Positions 1 to 7,860 of a DNA stretch of 64,000 nt are shown here, piece after piece. The notes beneath the pieces were generated by a model. The model did not search any database. It had not been told where the DNA came from and worked only from the letters and a program-made list of their open reading frames with translations. This DNA comes from Pseudonocardia sp. ICBG1293. Its GTDB lineage: Bacteria > Actinomycetota > Actinomycetes > Mycobacteriales > Pseudonocardiaceae. Each line of letters opens with the position of its first letter. Position 1 is the stretch's first letter. The stretch lies in contig NZ_JAHLEL010000053.1 of assembly GCF_020131355.1 (NCBI RefSeq), forward strand, positions 248,001 to 312,000. Reading direction: 5' to 3'. The position numbers and the translations under genes were made by a program.

Positions 1-783
1 GGTGTGGCGCTGTTCCGTCGCACGTCCCGGGGCGCACGGCTCACCGCGGCGGGCGAGGCGTTCCGGCCGTTCGCCCGGGACCTGCACCGGGAGGCGTCCC
101 GCGGGGTGGCCGCCGCACGGGCCGCCGCGCGGCCACGCCGGATCCGGGTCGGCTACACCACCAACCTGGTCGTGACGGCCGCACTGGTGCCGCTGCGCCG
201 CCGCCACCCCGACGCCGAGGTGCAGACCCGGCACCTCGGCTGGGACGAGCCGGTACGGGCGCTGCACGAGGAGCTCGTCGACGTGGTCGTCGCCCGGCTG
301 CCGCTGCCGACCGCCGGGCTGTCGGTGGCGCCCCTCCACCGGGAGGGCCGGGTGCTGATGGTGTCGACACGGCACCGGCTGGCCGGCCGGGCGAGCACGA
401 CCTTCGCGGAGATCGCCGACGACCCCGTCCCGGTGTTCCCCGACCCGCTGTGGAACGCGTTCTGGCGGGTCGACCCACGCCCCGGCGGCCGCCCCGCGCC
501 CGGCGGCCCGCTCGTGGAGCGGACCGCGGACAGCAACGAGTGGGTGGCGTCGGGGACGTGCATCTCGTTCATCCCCGCGGGCGCCGTGCCGCACCAGGTA
601 CACCCCGGCTGCACGACCGTCGCGATCGACGGGGTGCCGCCCTGCGAGGTGGTCGCCCTCTGGCGGTCCGACGACGACTCCGAGCTCGTGGGCGACTTCG
701 TGACGGCGGCCCGTGCCACCCTGACCGGCACCGGCAGTGCCGCCGCCCGGGAGGCGCACCCGCACAGCGACCCCGGTCCCTGA
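1..783 (+). CDS. LysR-family transcriptional regulator, 5' end missing
   Basis: The reading frame is open from base 1, so the start and most of the helix-turn-helix lie outside the window. The first residues read LFRRTSRGARLTAAGEAF, the hallmark end of a LysR winged helix, about 20 residues from the window edge. The rest (about 240 residues) resembles the LysR effector domain: a first beta strand (IRVGYTTNLV), a hinge region and a second half with WVASGTCISFIP. LysR proteins bind DNA as tetramers and usually control a nearby or divergent gene, but the target would be upstream, outside view. The ligand cannot be inferred. The C-terminal 15 residues are low-complexity and probably unstructured. 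Confidence 0.85.
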   Translation, partial: GVALFRRTSRGARLTAAGEAFRPFARDLHREASRGVAAARAAARPRRIRVGYTTNLVVTAALVPLRRRHPDAEVQTRHLGWDEPVRALHEELVDVVVARLPLPTAGLSVAPLHREGRVLMVSTRHRLAGRASTTFAEIADDPVPVFPDPLWNAFWRVDPRPGGRPAPGGPLVERTADSNEWVASGTCISFIPAGAVPHQVHPGCTTVAIDGVPPCEVVALWRSDDDSELVGDFVTAARATLTGTGSAAAREAHPHSDPGP

Positions 784-817
784 GCGACCGGTTCCGGACG
801 AGGTGGCGGGACGGGGC

Positions 818-1252
818 TCAGTCCTCGTGCCGCCCACGGGACCGCAGCGGCGGCGGCTGAACCGACCCCAGCAGCGCACGCAGGTCCGCCGCACTCGCCG
901 CGCGACGCCCCAGGTCGACCGCGACCGTCGGCGCGATGTCGCGCAGCCGCCCGAGCAGGGCCGGGTCGGCGAGGTCGTACCGGCCCCCGGCCGTCCCGGT
1001 GACGATCGCGTCCGGGCGCAGCGCCCGCACCGCCTGCGGGTCGGGGCTGCGCTCGTCGCCGACGGGCTCGACGCCCTCGAGCGTCCCCGCGCAGCCGACC
1101 AGCTGCGCGCCCAGCTCCTGCAGCAGCGCCCCCACCCCGGGGTCGGTCGCCACCACCCGGACGACCGGACCGCGCAGCGGCACCGGCGTCCCGGTCGCGT
1201 CGACGAAGGCACGTCCACCGCCCATGGCGGCTCCGGCGGTGGGGCGGCTCAT
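818..1252 (-). CDS. Short TroA/FecB-like substrate-binding domain protein
   Basis: A 144-residue protein starting at an ATG with a good ribosome binding site (GGGAGGA, 5 bases upstream). The segment around residues 30-112 follows the N-lobe of siderophore/cobalamin binding proteins (FecB/BtuF, TroA-like fold): a first strand, then GVGALLQELGAQLVGC, then VGDERSPDPQAVRALRPDAI and a closing strand (IAPTVAVDLG). Normal family members are about 300 residues with a signal peptide. This one has no signal peptide or lipobox and lacks the whole C-lobe. It may be a stand-alone cytoplasmic half-domain or a decayed binding protein. No ABC transporter partner is adjacent. Confidence 0.6.
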   Translation of the reverse strand: MSRPTAGAAMGGGRAFVDATGTPVPLRGPVVRVVATDPGVGALLQELGAQLVGCAGTLEGVEPVGDERSPDPQAVRALRPDAIVTGTAGGRYDLADPALLGRLRDIAPTVAVDLGRRAASAADLRALLGSVQPPPLRSRGRHED

Positions 1253-1332
1253 CGGGTTCCTCCCGGCTGACGACGGCGTCGTCGTCGAACCTACCGCTGC
1301 GAAACCCGCTCGACCCGCGCCGCGGCGGGGCC

Positions 1333-1346
1333 TAGCGTGGCCCGCC
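1333..1346 (+). promoter_or_regulatory. Leaderless-type -10 before the FBP gene
   Basis: TAGCGT at 1333-1338 stands 8 bases before the GTG at 1347, and no ribosome binding site is visible. The same spacing recurs before about a dozen genes in this window, which supports 1347 as start and a transcript beginning at or next to the start codon. Confidence 0.5.
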
Positions 1347-1835
1347 GTGACCAGCCCGACCGAGACCCGGATCCGCAGCTCCCTGACCAACTGCTCGCAG
1401 GGGGAGGCGAAGCGGATGGTCCTGCCCGCGTGGGTCCGTGACCCGGACCCGGACCGGCTCGAGGACGTCCGCGGCTGGCGGGACCCGAAGGCCCCCGACC
1501 GCGGGGTGCTGCTCGTCCCGACCGACGACGGACCGGCCGGTGTCGTCCTGCGCGCGACCTCCGGCGGCGCCCGGTCCGCGGCGATGTGCGCGCTGTGTCG
1601 GACCACCCACACCGTCGGCGGGGTCGCGCTGTTCGCCGCACCCCGCCGCGGCGCGAAGGGGCGCCAGGGAGACACCGTCGGCACCTACATCTGCGCCGAC
1701 CTGGCGTGCGCCGAGCACGTCCGGGTCGAGGCGGCGACGGCCGCGCTCCGACCCACCCCCGGCACGACCGTCGACGAGCGGCGGGCCGGGCTGCGGGAGC
1801 GGGCCGCGGAGTTCGTCTCCGCCGTCACCGGCTGA
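1347..1835 (+). CDS. FBP-domain (elongation factor G-binding, treble-clef) protein
   Basis: A 162-residue protein with four zinc-ligand-type cysteines in the pattern CALC (residues about 78-81) and YICADLACAEHVR near residues 117-130, matching the FBP C-terminal treble-clef zinc finger. In Firmicutes, FusB/FBP proteins bind EF-G and release it from the ribosome, giving fusidic acid tolerance. In actinobacteria the family is common but its role is not established, so an EF-G partner is an inference from the family. The N-terminal half is mostly helical and polar. The GTG start is favoured by the leaderless promoter pattern. It stands divergent from the short TroA-like gene and convergent with guaB3. 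Confidence 0.8.
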   Translation: MTSPTETRIRSSLTNCSQGEAKRMVLPAWVRDPDPDRLEDVRGWRDPKAPDRGVLLVPTDDGPAGVVLRATSGGARSAAMCALCRTTHTVGGVALFAAPRRGAKGRQGDTVGTYICADLACAEHVRVEAATAALRPTPGTTVDERRAGLRERAAEFVSAVTG

Positions 1836-1892
1836 CCTCCCCGCGCACGGGACCCGGGCCCCTCGCCACGCGCGAGCTCGCAACCCCCTCCA

Positions 1893-1945
1893 CGCACGAA
1901 CGGGCCCTTCGTACGAAAGGTTCGTACGAAGGGCCCGTTCGTGCG
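1893..1945. terminator. Perfect 25-bp hairpin between convergent genes
   Basis: Arms 1893-1917 and 1921-1945 are exact reverse complements around a 3-base loop. They lie between the ends of the FBP gene (+) and guaB3 (-), so the structure can end transcription from both sides. Each arm also contains the small palindrome TTCGTACGAA. There is no U-tract, as is usual for actinobacterial terminators. Confidence 0.8.
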
Positions 1946-1957
1946 ACGGAGGAGGGC

Positions 1958-3082
1958 TCAGGTCCGCAGGTTCAGCCCGACCCGCTGGAACTCCTTGAGG
2001 TCGGAGTAGCCGGTCTTCGCCATCGCCCGGCGCAGCGCTCCGAACAGGTTCGTGGTGCCGTACGGGCTGTCGGTCGGCCCGAACAGCACCTGCTCCAGGG
2101 TCCGTCCGGACCGCGCGAGCCCGGTCACCTCCGACCGCGGCAGCGACGGGTGCGCGGCCGAGGAGGTCCAGTAGAGCCCGCCGGCCGGGGACTCCGCGGC
2201 CTCGGCGAGCTGCTCGCCGAGCATGACCGCGTCGGCTCCGCAGGCCACGGCACGGGCGATGTCACCGGAGGTGCCGATGCCGCCGTCGGCGATCACGTGC
2301 ACGTACCGGCCGCCGGTCTCGTCGAGGTAGTCGCGCCGCGCCGCCGCCGCGTCGACGATCGCGGTCGCCATCGGGACGCCGACCCCCAGCACCTCGTCGG
2401 TGGTGGTCGAGGTGGACTGCCCGTACCCGACGATCACGCCGGCGGCGCCGGTGCGCATCAGGTGCAGCGCGGTGCGGTAGTCCCCGACCCCGCCGGCGAC
2501 GACCGGCACGTCCAGGTCGGCGATGAAGTCCTTGAGGTTCAGCGGCTCGCCGTCCGAGACGTGCTCGGCGGAGACGATCGTGCCCTGCACGACGAGGATC
2601 TCGACGCCCGCGGCGAGCAGCGCCGGGGTGAGCTCACGGGCGCGCTGCGGGCTGACCCGCGCCGCCACGGTGTGCGAGCTCTCCCGCAGCGGGCGCAGCG
2701 CCTCGGTGATGAGGTCGTGCTGGATCGGGGCCTGGTGCAGCTCCTGCAGCAGGGCGACCGCGGAGTCCGGCTCGTCGCCGGTGGCCGCCGCGACGACGCG
2801 CTCGAGTGCGCCCTTCGGGTCGGCGTGCCGGGCCCACAGACCCTCCGCGTTCAGCACCCCCAGCCCGCCGAGCTCGCTGATCCGCACCGCCGAGTCCGGC
2901 GACACCACCGCGTCGGTGGGGTGGGTCATCAGCGGGATGTCGAAGCGGTAGGCGTCGAGCTGCCAGGCCGTCGAGACGGCCTTCGAGCTGCGGGTCCGCC
3001 GCGACGGGACGATCTCGATCTGGTCGAGGTCGTAGGCACGACGGGCCTCCCGGCCCATCCCGATCTCCACGAGGTCACGCAC
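1958..3082 (-). CDS. guaB3: GuaB3, IMP dehydrogenase-related protein
   Basis: A 374-residue TIM-barrel protein of the IMP dehydrogenase/GMP reductase superfamily, family 'IMP dehydrogenase-related 2'. It begins VRDLVEIGMGREARRAYDLD, contains the phosphate-binding strand VHVIADGGIGTSGD, and has no CBS pair. The catalytic-loop cysteine of true IMP dehydrogenase (GxCTTR) is replaced: the loop reads GYGQSTSTTTDEV, with Thr at the Cys position. Its biochemical activity in actinobacteria is not established. The GTG at 3082 is chosen over an in-frame ATG at 3106 because TAGGGT stands exactly 7 bases upstream and the length then equals that of the M. tuberculosis orthologue. It is followed on the same strand by guaB, 74 bases upstream. 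Confidence 0.9.
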   Translation of the reverse strand: MRDLVEIGMGREARRAYDLDQIEIVPSRRTRSSKAVSTAWQLDAYRFDIPLMTHPTDAVVSPDSAVRISELGGLGVLNAEGLWARHADPKGALERVVAAATGDEPDSAVALLQELHQAPIQHDLITEALRPLRESSHTVAARVSPQRARELTPALLAAGVEILVVQGTIVSAEHVSDGEPLNLKDFIADLDVPVVAGGVGDYRTALHLMRTGAAGVIVGYGQSTSTTTDEVLGVGVPMATAIVDAAAARRDYLDETGGRYVHVIADGGIGTSGDIARAVACGADAVMLGEQLAEAAESPAGGLYWTSSAAHPSLPRSEVTGLARSGRTLEQVLFGPTDSPYGTTNLFGALRRAMAKTGYSDLKEFQRVGLNLRT

Positions 3083-3095
3083 GGGCACCACCCTA
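3083..3095 (-). promoter_or_regulatory. Leaderless-type -10 of guaB3
   Basis: On the minus strand TAGGGT (3095-3090) is followed by 7 bases and GTG (3082). It indicates that guaB3 has its own promoter behind guaB and fixes the start. Confidence 0.55.
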
Positions 3096-3155
3096 AGCGG
3101 CGCCACTCAGGGCGGTGCTGCGGCCCCCGTGACGAGCCGGCGGCGCCGACGGACG

Positions 3156-4667
3156 CTACCGCGCCGCGTAGTTGGGTGCCTCGACGGTCATCGTGATGTC
3201 GTGCGGGTGGCTCTCCTTCAGACCGGCCGCGGTGATCCGCACCAGGCGTGCCTGCTGCAGGTCCGGGATGGTCTGCGCACCGACGTAGCCCATGCCCGAG
3301 CGCAGCCCGCCGCCGAGCTGGTGCACGACCGAGGACAGCGGCCCGCGGAACGGGATCCGGCCCTCGATGCCCTCGGGGACGAGCTTGTCCTCGCTGAGCA
3401 CGTCGTCCTGGGCGTAGCGGTCCTTGGAGTACGACCGGCCCGCGGCACCGGCACGGCCCTGCATGGCGCCGAGCGACCCCATCCCCCGGTAGGTCTTGAA
3501 CTGCTTGCCACCGACGAGCACGACCTCACCGGGCGACTCCGCGGTACCGGCCAGCAGCGAGCCCAGCATGACCGTGGACGCGCCGGCCGCGATGGCCTTG
3601 GCGACGTCGCCGGAGTACTGGATGCCGCCGTCGCCGATGACCGGGACGCCGGCCGGGGCGCACGCCCGGGTGGCCTCGTAGATCGCGGTGATCTGCGGGG
3701 CGCCGACGCCGGCGACCACCCGGGTGGTGCAGATCGAGCCCGGGCCGACCCCGACCTTGACCGCGTCGGCACCGGCCTCGACGAGTGCCTTCGCACCCTC
3801 GTAGGTGGCCACGTTCCCGCCGACGACGTCGACGTGGTCGCCCACCTCGGCGCGCAGCTTGGCGACGGTCTCCAGCACCCGGCGGGAGTGGCCGTGCGCG
3901 GTGTCGACCATCAGCACGTCCACACCGGCCTCGACGAGCTGCATCGAGCGGGCGTAGGCGTCGTCGCCGACACCGACCGCGGCGGCGACGACGAGCCGTC
4001 CGTCCGGGTCCTTGGTCGCCAGCGGGTACTGCTCGGTCTTGTTGAAGTCCTTGATCGTGATGAGGCCGCGCAGCATGTCGTCGCCGTCGACGATCGGCAG
4101 CTTCTCCAGCTTGTGCCGGCGCAGCAGCCCCAGGGCCGCCTCCGCGGTGACGCCGACCTTGGCCGTCACCAGGGGCGCGCGGGTCATGACCTCGGACACG
4201 GGCCGGTCGGTGTCGACCTCGTAGCGCATGTCGCGGTTGGTGATGATCCCCACGAGGTGGCCGGTCTCGTCGGTCACCGGCACACCGGAGATCCGGAACT
4301 TCGCGCACAGGGCGTCGACGTCGGCCAGGGTCGCGTCGGGACTGCAGGTCACCGGGTCGGTCACCATGCCGGCCTCGGACCGCTTCACGACCTCGGCCTG
4401 GGCCGCCTGGGCGTCCGGGGACAGGTTGCGGTGCAGCACGCCGAGACCGCCGGCACGGGCCATCGCGATGGCCATCCGGGACTCGGTCACGGTGTCCATC
4501 GGGGACGACACCAGCGGCACCTGGACCCGCACCCGGCGGGTCACCTGGCTGGACGTGTCGGCCGAGCTGGGGATCACGTCCGACTCGGCGGGCAGCAGCA
4601 GCACGTCGTCGAAGGTCAGTCCGAGCATCGCGAACTTGTCCGGCAGACCGCCCATCTCGCTCGTCAT
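3156..4667 (-). CDS. guaB: IMP dehydrogenase
   Basis: A 503-residue enzyme that oxidises IMP to XMP with NAD+, the committed step of guanine nucleotide synthesis. Visible parts: N-terminal barrel residues 10-95, a CBS-domain pair about 98-210 (SGVPVTDETGHLVGIITNRD and LPIVDGDDMLRGLITIKD), the catalytic loop GPGSICTTR with Cys313, the phosphate-binding GDGGIQYSGD, and the mobile flap with the RYAQ motif (residues in KDRYAQDD). An upstream in-frame extension to 4754 is open, but ATG 4667 has a clear ribosome binding site (GGGAGAG) and gives the normal family length. It is equivalent to guaB2 of M. tuberculosis and lies upstream of guaB3 in the same direction. Confidence 0.97.
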   Translation of the reverse strand: MTSEMGGLPDKFAMLGLTFDDVLLLPAESDVIPSSADTSSQVTRRVRVQVPLVSSPMDTVTESRMAIAMARAGGLGVLHRNLSPDAQAAQAEVVKRSEAGMVTDPVTCSPDATLADVDALCAKFRISGVPVTDETGHLVGIITNRDMRYEVDTDRPVSEVMTRAPLVTAKVGVTAEAALGLLRRHKLEKLPIVDGDDMLRGLITIKDFNKTEQYPLATKDPDGRLVVAAAVGVGDDAYARSMQLVEAGVDVLMVDTAHGHSRRVLETVAKLRAEVGDHVDVVGGNVATYEGAKALVEAGADAVKVGVGPGSICTTRVVAGVGAPQITAIYEATRACAPAGVPVIGDGGIQYSGDVAKAIAAGASTVMLGSLLAGTAESPGEVVLVGGKQFKTYRGMGSLGAMQGRAGAAGRSYSKDRYAQDDVLSEDKLVPEGIEGRIPFRGPLSSVVHQLGGGLRSGMGYVGAQTIPDLQQARLVRITAAGLKESHPHDITMTVEAPNYAAR

Positions 4668-4804
4668 CTCTCCCGGGCTCCTCTTGCGGTCGAAGCAGTG
4701 TTGTCGAGGCGGTGCGGTCGACGCTGACGGCGGGCTCCCGCCGCAGGCAGCCATCGTACGTCCACCACCCCGGGGTGGGCCGGGGCCCGACCCCCCTGCA
4801 CCGG

Positions 4805-4817
4805 TAGCGTGTACGCC
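4805..4817 (+). promoter_or_regulatory. Leaderless-type -10 of the DUF5319 gene
   Basis: TAGCGT at 4805-4810 is followed by 7 bases and GTG at 4818. This pattern decides between the two possible GTG starts (4809 and 4818) in favour of 4818. Confidence 0.5.
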
Positions 4818-5225
4818 GTGTCACCAGAGGCGCTGCCACCGGACCCGTTCGCCGGAGACCCGGATGACCCTGCGCTCTCGATGCAGGCCTACGACGACCG
4901 TGGTGACGGCCCGTGGCCGGGTTCCGGTGACTCCGATGTCCCCCCGTTGGACGAGACCGACCGCGGCGAGATCCTGGCCGACCTGGCGGACCTGGCCGTG
5001 TACCAGGCGCTGCTGGCGGGCCGCGGGGTCCGCGGGATCGTCGTCGACTGCGCGGACTGCGGCGAGCAGCACTTCCACGAGTGGAACCTGCTGCGCGCCA
5101 GCCTGCAGCAGCTGCTCGACGAGGGCCGGATGCGACCGCACGAGCCGGCCTTCGACCCGGACCCGGCGCACTACGTCACGTGGGAGTACTGCCGCGGCTA
5201 CGCCGACGCGACCCTCGCCGACTGA
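4818..5225 (+). CDS. DUF5319 family protein
   Basis: A 135-residue acidic cytoplasmic protein. The N-terminal 40 residues are Asp/Pro rich; the rest is a compact conserved block with DCADCGEQHFHEWNLL (a CxxC plus His pair that could bind a metal or be redox active) and AHYVTWEYCRGYADA near the C-terminus. It matches the DUF5319 family, found next to guaB and the sigD/rsdA pair in actinobacteria (position of Rv3412). No function is established. It is divergent from guaB, and its 3' end faces rsdA across a strong hairpin. A longer reading from GTG 4809 is possible. Confidence 0.75.
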   Translation: MSPEALPPDPFAGDPDDPALSMQAYDDRGDGPWPGSGDSDVPPLDETDRGEILADLADLAVYQALLAGRGVRGIVVDCADCGEQHFHEWNLLRASLQQLLDEGRMRPHEPAFDPDPAHYVTWEYCRGYADATLAD

Positions 5226-5252
5226 GCGCGGGGCGCCGCACACCGCACACCG

Positions 5253-5290
5253 ACGACGGGCCCCGGAGGAGATCCTCCGGGGCCCGTCGT
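5253..5290. terminator. 18-bp perfect hairpin between convergent genes
   Basis: Arms 5253-5270 and 5273-5290 are exact complements with the two central bases GA. The hairpin sits between the DUF5319 gene (+) and rsdA (-), so it can serve as a bidirectional terminator. Confidence 0.8.
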
Positions 5291-5308
5291 GCGTCCTGCC
5301 CTGCCGGG

Positions 5309-6505
5309 TCAGTTCGGCGTGCTGCTGACCGCGCCGGTCGTCGTCGAGGACGGCGGGTCGGTCTCGTCCGACGGGTCGCTCTGCCCCTCCCCGGCCGCCG
5401 TGGGCCGGGTCGAGGGCGTCGGCGTCGGGGTCGTCGGGTCCGCCTGGCCCTCCGTCGTCGGGGAGGTCTCCGACGGCGACGGCGGGGTCGTCGTGGGCGA
5501 GGACTCCCCCGGACCACGCAGCACCGACGGGTCGCCGGGCGTGCGCTCGGGCGAGGTCGAGCTCTCCGGGGAGGTCGGCCGCTCCGACGGACGTGGTTCC
5601 CGCGTGGGGGTGTCCTCGTCGCCCTCGGACACCGGCGGCGGCGGGGCCGGGGTCCCGTCGCGCAGCGGTGACCGCGGGTCGGTCGGTGTGCCCGGCGGGG
5701 TCTCGGCGACCTTCTGGCTCAGGAAGCGGTTCTGCTGCTCGAAGTCGTCGCGCAGGTCCGGTGCGGTGCGGTCCACCAGCGGACCGAGCGCGGCGAGCTC
5801 CTGCTGCGCACCGGCGGTGTCGCCGGCGGCGAGCTTGGCGTTGACCCGCTCGATGCCCTCGCGCAGCGTGGTCGCGGCCTGCACCTGGTCGGCGCGCTCG
5901 CTGTAGAGCACCCGGGAGACCCCCCACAGGGCGTCGCCCGGCTGCGCCTCGTGCGCGCTGATCGAGACGACGGCCAGCGCACAGGCCGCGACGGCGGCGG
6001 CGGCGATCAGCGGGCGCAGGAAGGAGACCTTCCGCGACGGCGTCGCCGGCTGCAGGATCTGCACGGCCTCGTCCACGTCGACGAGCTGCGGGACCGGGGC
6101 GCGGTCGACCTCGTCCTTCCAGGACGAGAGCATCGCGGCCAGGTGGTCGTCGACGTCGTAGCCGCGCCGCCCGGGGCCGGACACGCCGAGCCCGGAGGAC
6201 AGTGCGTTGATCAGCTCGTCGTCGGCCTGGAGCTCGACGAGGTCGATCGGCCCGTCGTCCTCGAGGCCGTCCAGGTCGTCCCAGGCGTCGGCGCCCGCGG
6301 CGTACCGCGGCACGGCCGGCTGCGGGACGGTGCGCCCGTCGAACGGCATCGGGTGGCCCTGGTGGCCGAGCGGGCGGGAGTGGCCGTTGGTGCGGGGCGG
6401 GCGGGGCTCGCCGAAGCGGCCACGCGTCACCGGCGCGGGCGGACGCTCCCAGCCCTCACCGGGCGGTGGGGGGGTGCCCGGACCGTGCGGACCCTGGTCA
6501 CGCAT
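5309..6505 (-). CDS. rsdA: Anti-sigma-D factor RsdA
   Basis: A 398-residue single-pass membrane protein that holds SigD at the membrane. Residues about 88-135 (ELQADDELINALSSG and DDHLAAMLSSWKDEVDRAP) match the SigD-binding segment of RsdA. One hydrophobic helix lies at about 163-183, followed by an extracytoplasmic helical part and a long Pro/Ser/Thr/Glu-rich tail of about 130 residues, longer than the mycobacterial one. ATG 6505 is chosen because GAGGAGG lies 9 bases upstream; the in-frame GTG at 6523 would overlap that site. It overlaps the end of sigD by 8 bases, so the two are translationally coupled. In M. tuberculosis RsdA is degraded by ClpP; such degradation cannot be seen here. Confidence 0.88.
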   Translation of the reverse strand: MRDQGPHGPGTPPPPGEGWERPPAPVTRGRFGEPRPPRTNGHSRPLGHQGHPMPFDGRTVPQPAVPRYAAGADAWDDLDGLEDDGPIDLVELQADDELINALSSGLGVSGPGRRGYDVDDHLAAMLSSWKDEVDRAPVPQLVDVDEAVQILQPATPSRKVSFLRPLIAAAAVAACALAVVSISAHEAQPGDALWGVSRVLYSERADQVQAATTLREGIERVNAKLAAGDTAGAQQELAALGPLVDRTAPDLRDDFEQQNRFLSQKVAETPPGTPTDPRSPLRDGTPAPPPPVSEGDEDTPTREPRPSERPTSPESSTSPERTPGDPSVLRGPGESSPTTTPPSPSETSPTTEGQADPTTPTPTPSTRPTAAGEGQSDPSDETDPPSSTTTGAVSSTPN

Positions 6506-7073
6506 CCCGGACCACCTCCTCACTCATCATCTTCCTCAGCCTGCCCAGCGCCCGGTGCTGGGCGACACGGACGGCTCCCGGTGTGGAGCCGACGGCCGCC
6601 GCGGTCTCCTCCGCGGACAGGCCCACGACCACGCGCAACACGATGATCTCCCGATGCTTGTCCGGAAGGACCTCCAGGAGCGCGGACATCTCCTGCGACA
6701 GTTCCACCTGCAGGGCCCGGGACTCGGGGCCGTCGGACGACTCGATGCGGTCCGGCACGTCGGCCATCGGCTCGGAGCGGTTCCGGGACGCAGCCCGGTG
6801 CGCGTCGATGACCTTGTGGGACGCGATGCCGTAGACGAAGGCGAGGAACGGGCGACCCTGCACCCGATACCCCGGCAACGCCGTGAGCACGGCCACGCAG
6901 ACCTCCTGGGCGACATCGTCCGCCGAGACGGACCCTCGGTCGGTCCCGAGCCGGGCGCGGCAGTAGCGCACGACGAGGGGCCGAATCATGGCGAGAACGC
7001 GCTCGACCGCGGACCGATCGCCGGCCATGGCCGCTTCGATCCACTCGTCGGGAACGTCTCTTGATTCACTCAT
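6498..7073 (-). CDS. sigD: ECF RNA polymerase sigma factor SigD
   Basis: A 191-residue ECF sigma factor. Sigma region 2 spans about 10-90, with SADDVAQEVCVAVLTAL and FLAFVYGIASHKVIDAHR (core binding and -10 recognition). Region 4 lies about 125-180, with LPDKHREIIVLRVVVGLS and the helix-turn-helix SAEETAAAVGSTPGAVRVAQ for -35 recognition. It is linked with rsdA and next to guaB, as in mycobacteria and Streptomyces. ATG 7073 is preferred; an in-frame ATG at 7103 would add 10 residues without family support. No strong ribosome binding site is seen. The large gene-free region behind it probably contains its promoter. Confidence 0.93.
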   Translation of the reverse strand: MSESRDVPDEWIEAAMAGDRSAVERVLAMIRPLVVRYCRARLGTDRGSVSADDVAQEVCVAVLTALPGYRVQGRPFLAFVYGIASHKVIDAHRAASRNRSEPMADVPDRIESSDGPESRALQVELSQEMSALLEVLPDKHREIIVLRVVVGLSAEETAAAVGSTPGAVRVAQHRALGRLRKMMSEEVVRDA

Positions 7074-7860
7074 CGTGGGGAACCGCCCAGGCGTTACGAG
7101 CATCCAGCAGCGTCATCCGATCGTGGAGGCAACCCACGTTCTCGCAGGTGGGATCGGCTCGGATCCACCGTATCCGAGTGGGGCTCGCCTGCGGGAGTCG
7201 CTCCATGCGGGGTCAGACGATCGTGCACGGTCCCGGGTTGCGCGGTGCCGCACCGCGAACCGCCCACGGGGCGACCACGGTCGGCGAGCGGTTCGTCACC
7301 CACCGCAGAACGCGACCACCGGACGGAGTGGAGATCATCGGTGTCCGATCACCGGCGGTGGACCGCCCGGCGCGGGTCGCACCCGGTTCGGCGCGGGACC
7401 CGGACGGGTCGCCGTCGGCGCCGTGGGGCGGCGGTGACGGATGTGGAGCCCGGGACGCGAGGGACACGGGGTGACGACTCCCGGCGCCCTGACGACCGTT
7501 CGTCGGCCGTGGTCCGATCGGGGGCGGGCGTACCGACGTCCGGCGGATCGGATGGCCGCGGCGGGCACGGCCCCGGCGGGGTCCGGTCGCGGGGAGCACG
7601 ACCGGCGTCCCGGGCCGGGGCGCCGTACCGGCCCGGGACCGGTCGGGGCGGGAGGGCGGGCGTGACGCCCGGACGGGCGCCGCGGGTCCGCGGCGCCGGA
7701 GGAGTTCGGGGGTGCGGACACGGGGTGTCCGGAGCGTGGAGCCGGACCGCGGGGGTCGGTCCGGCTCACGATGCCCACCGCGTGCGGGTGGGGGGTGGAG
7801 CGGCCGGTTCGGGGTCGGTCGCTCGCCGGGGTACTCGTGTCGTTCCGGGTGGTGACCCGG
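7074..7860. other. Gene-free interval upstream of sigD
   Basis: Nearly 790 bases without a recognisable gene. The open frames here have composition and residue content (Arg/Gly/Pro rich) typical of shadow frames. The right end holds two hairpins (7715-7731 and 7739-7767) placed behind the BldM-like gene. The left end should contain the sigD promoter. I see no tRNA or known RNA element. Confidence 0.5.
7739..7767 (-). terminator. Hairpin behind the BldM-like gene
   Basis: An 11-bp perfect stem (7739-7749 with 7757-7767) and a 7-base loop, about 95 bases past the stop codon of the minus-strand regulator. A second smaller hairpin with 7-bp arms lies just beyond at 7715-7731. Confidence 0.55.
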
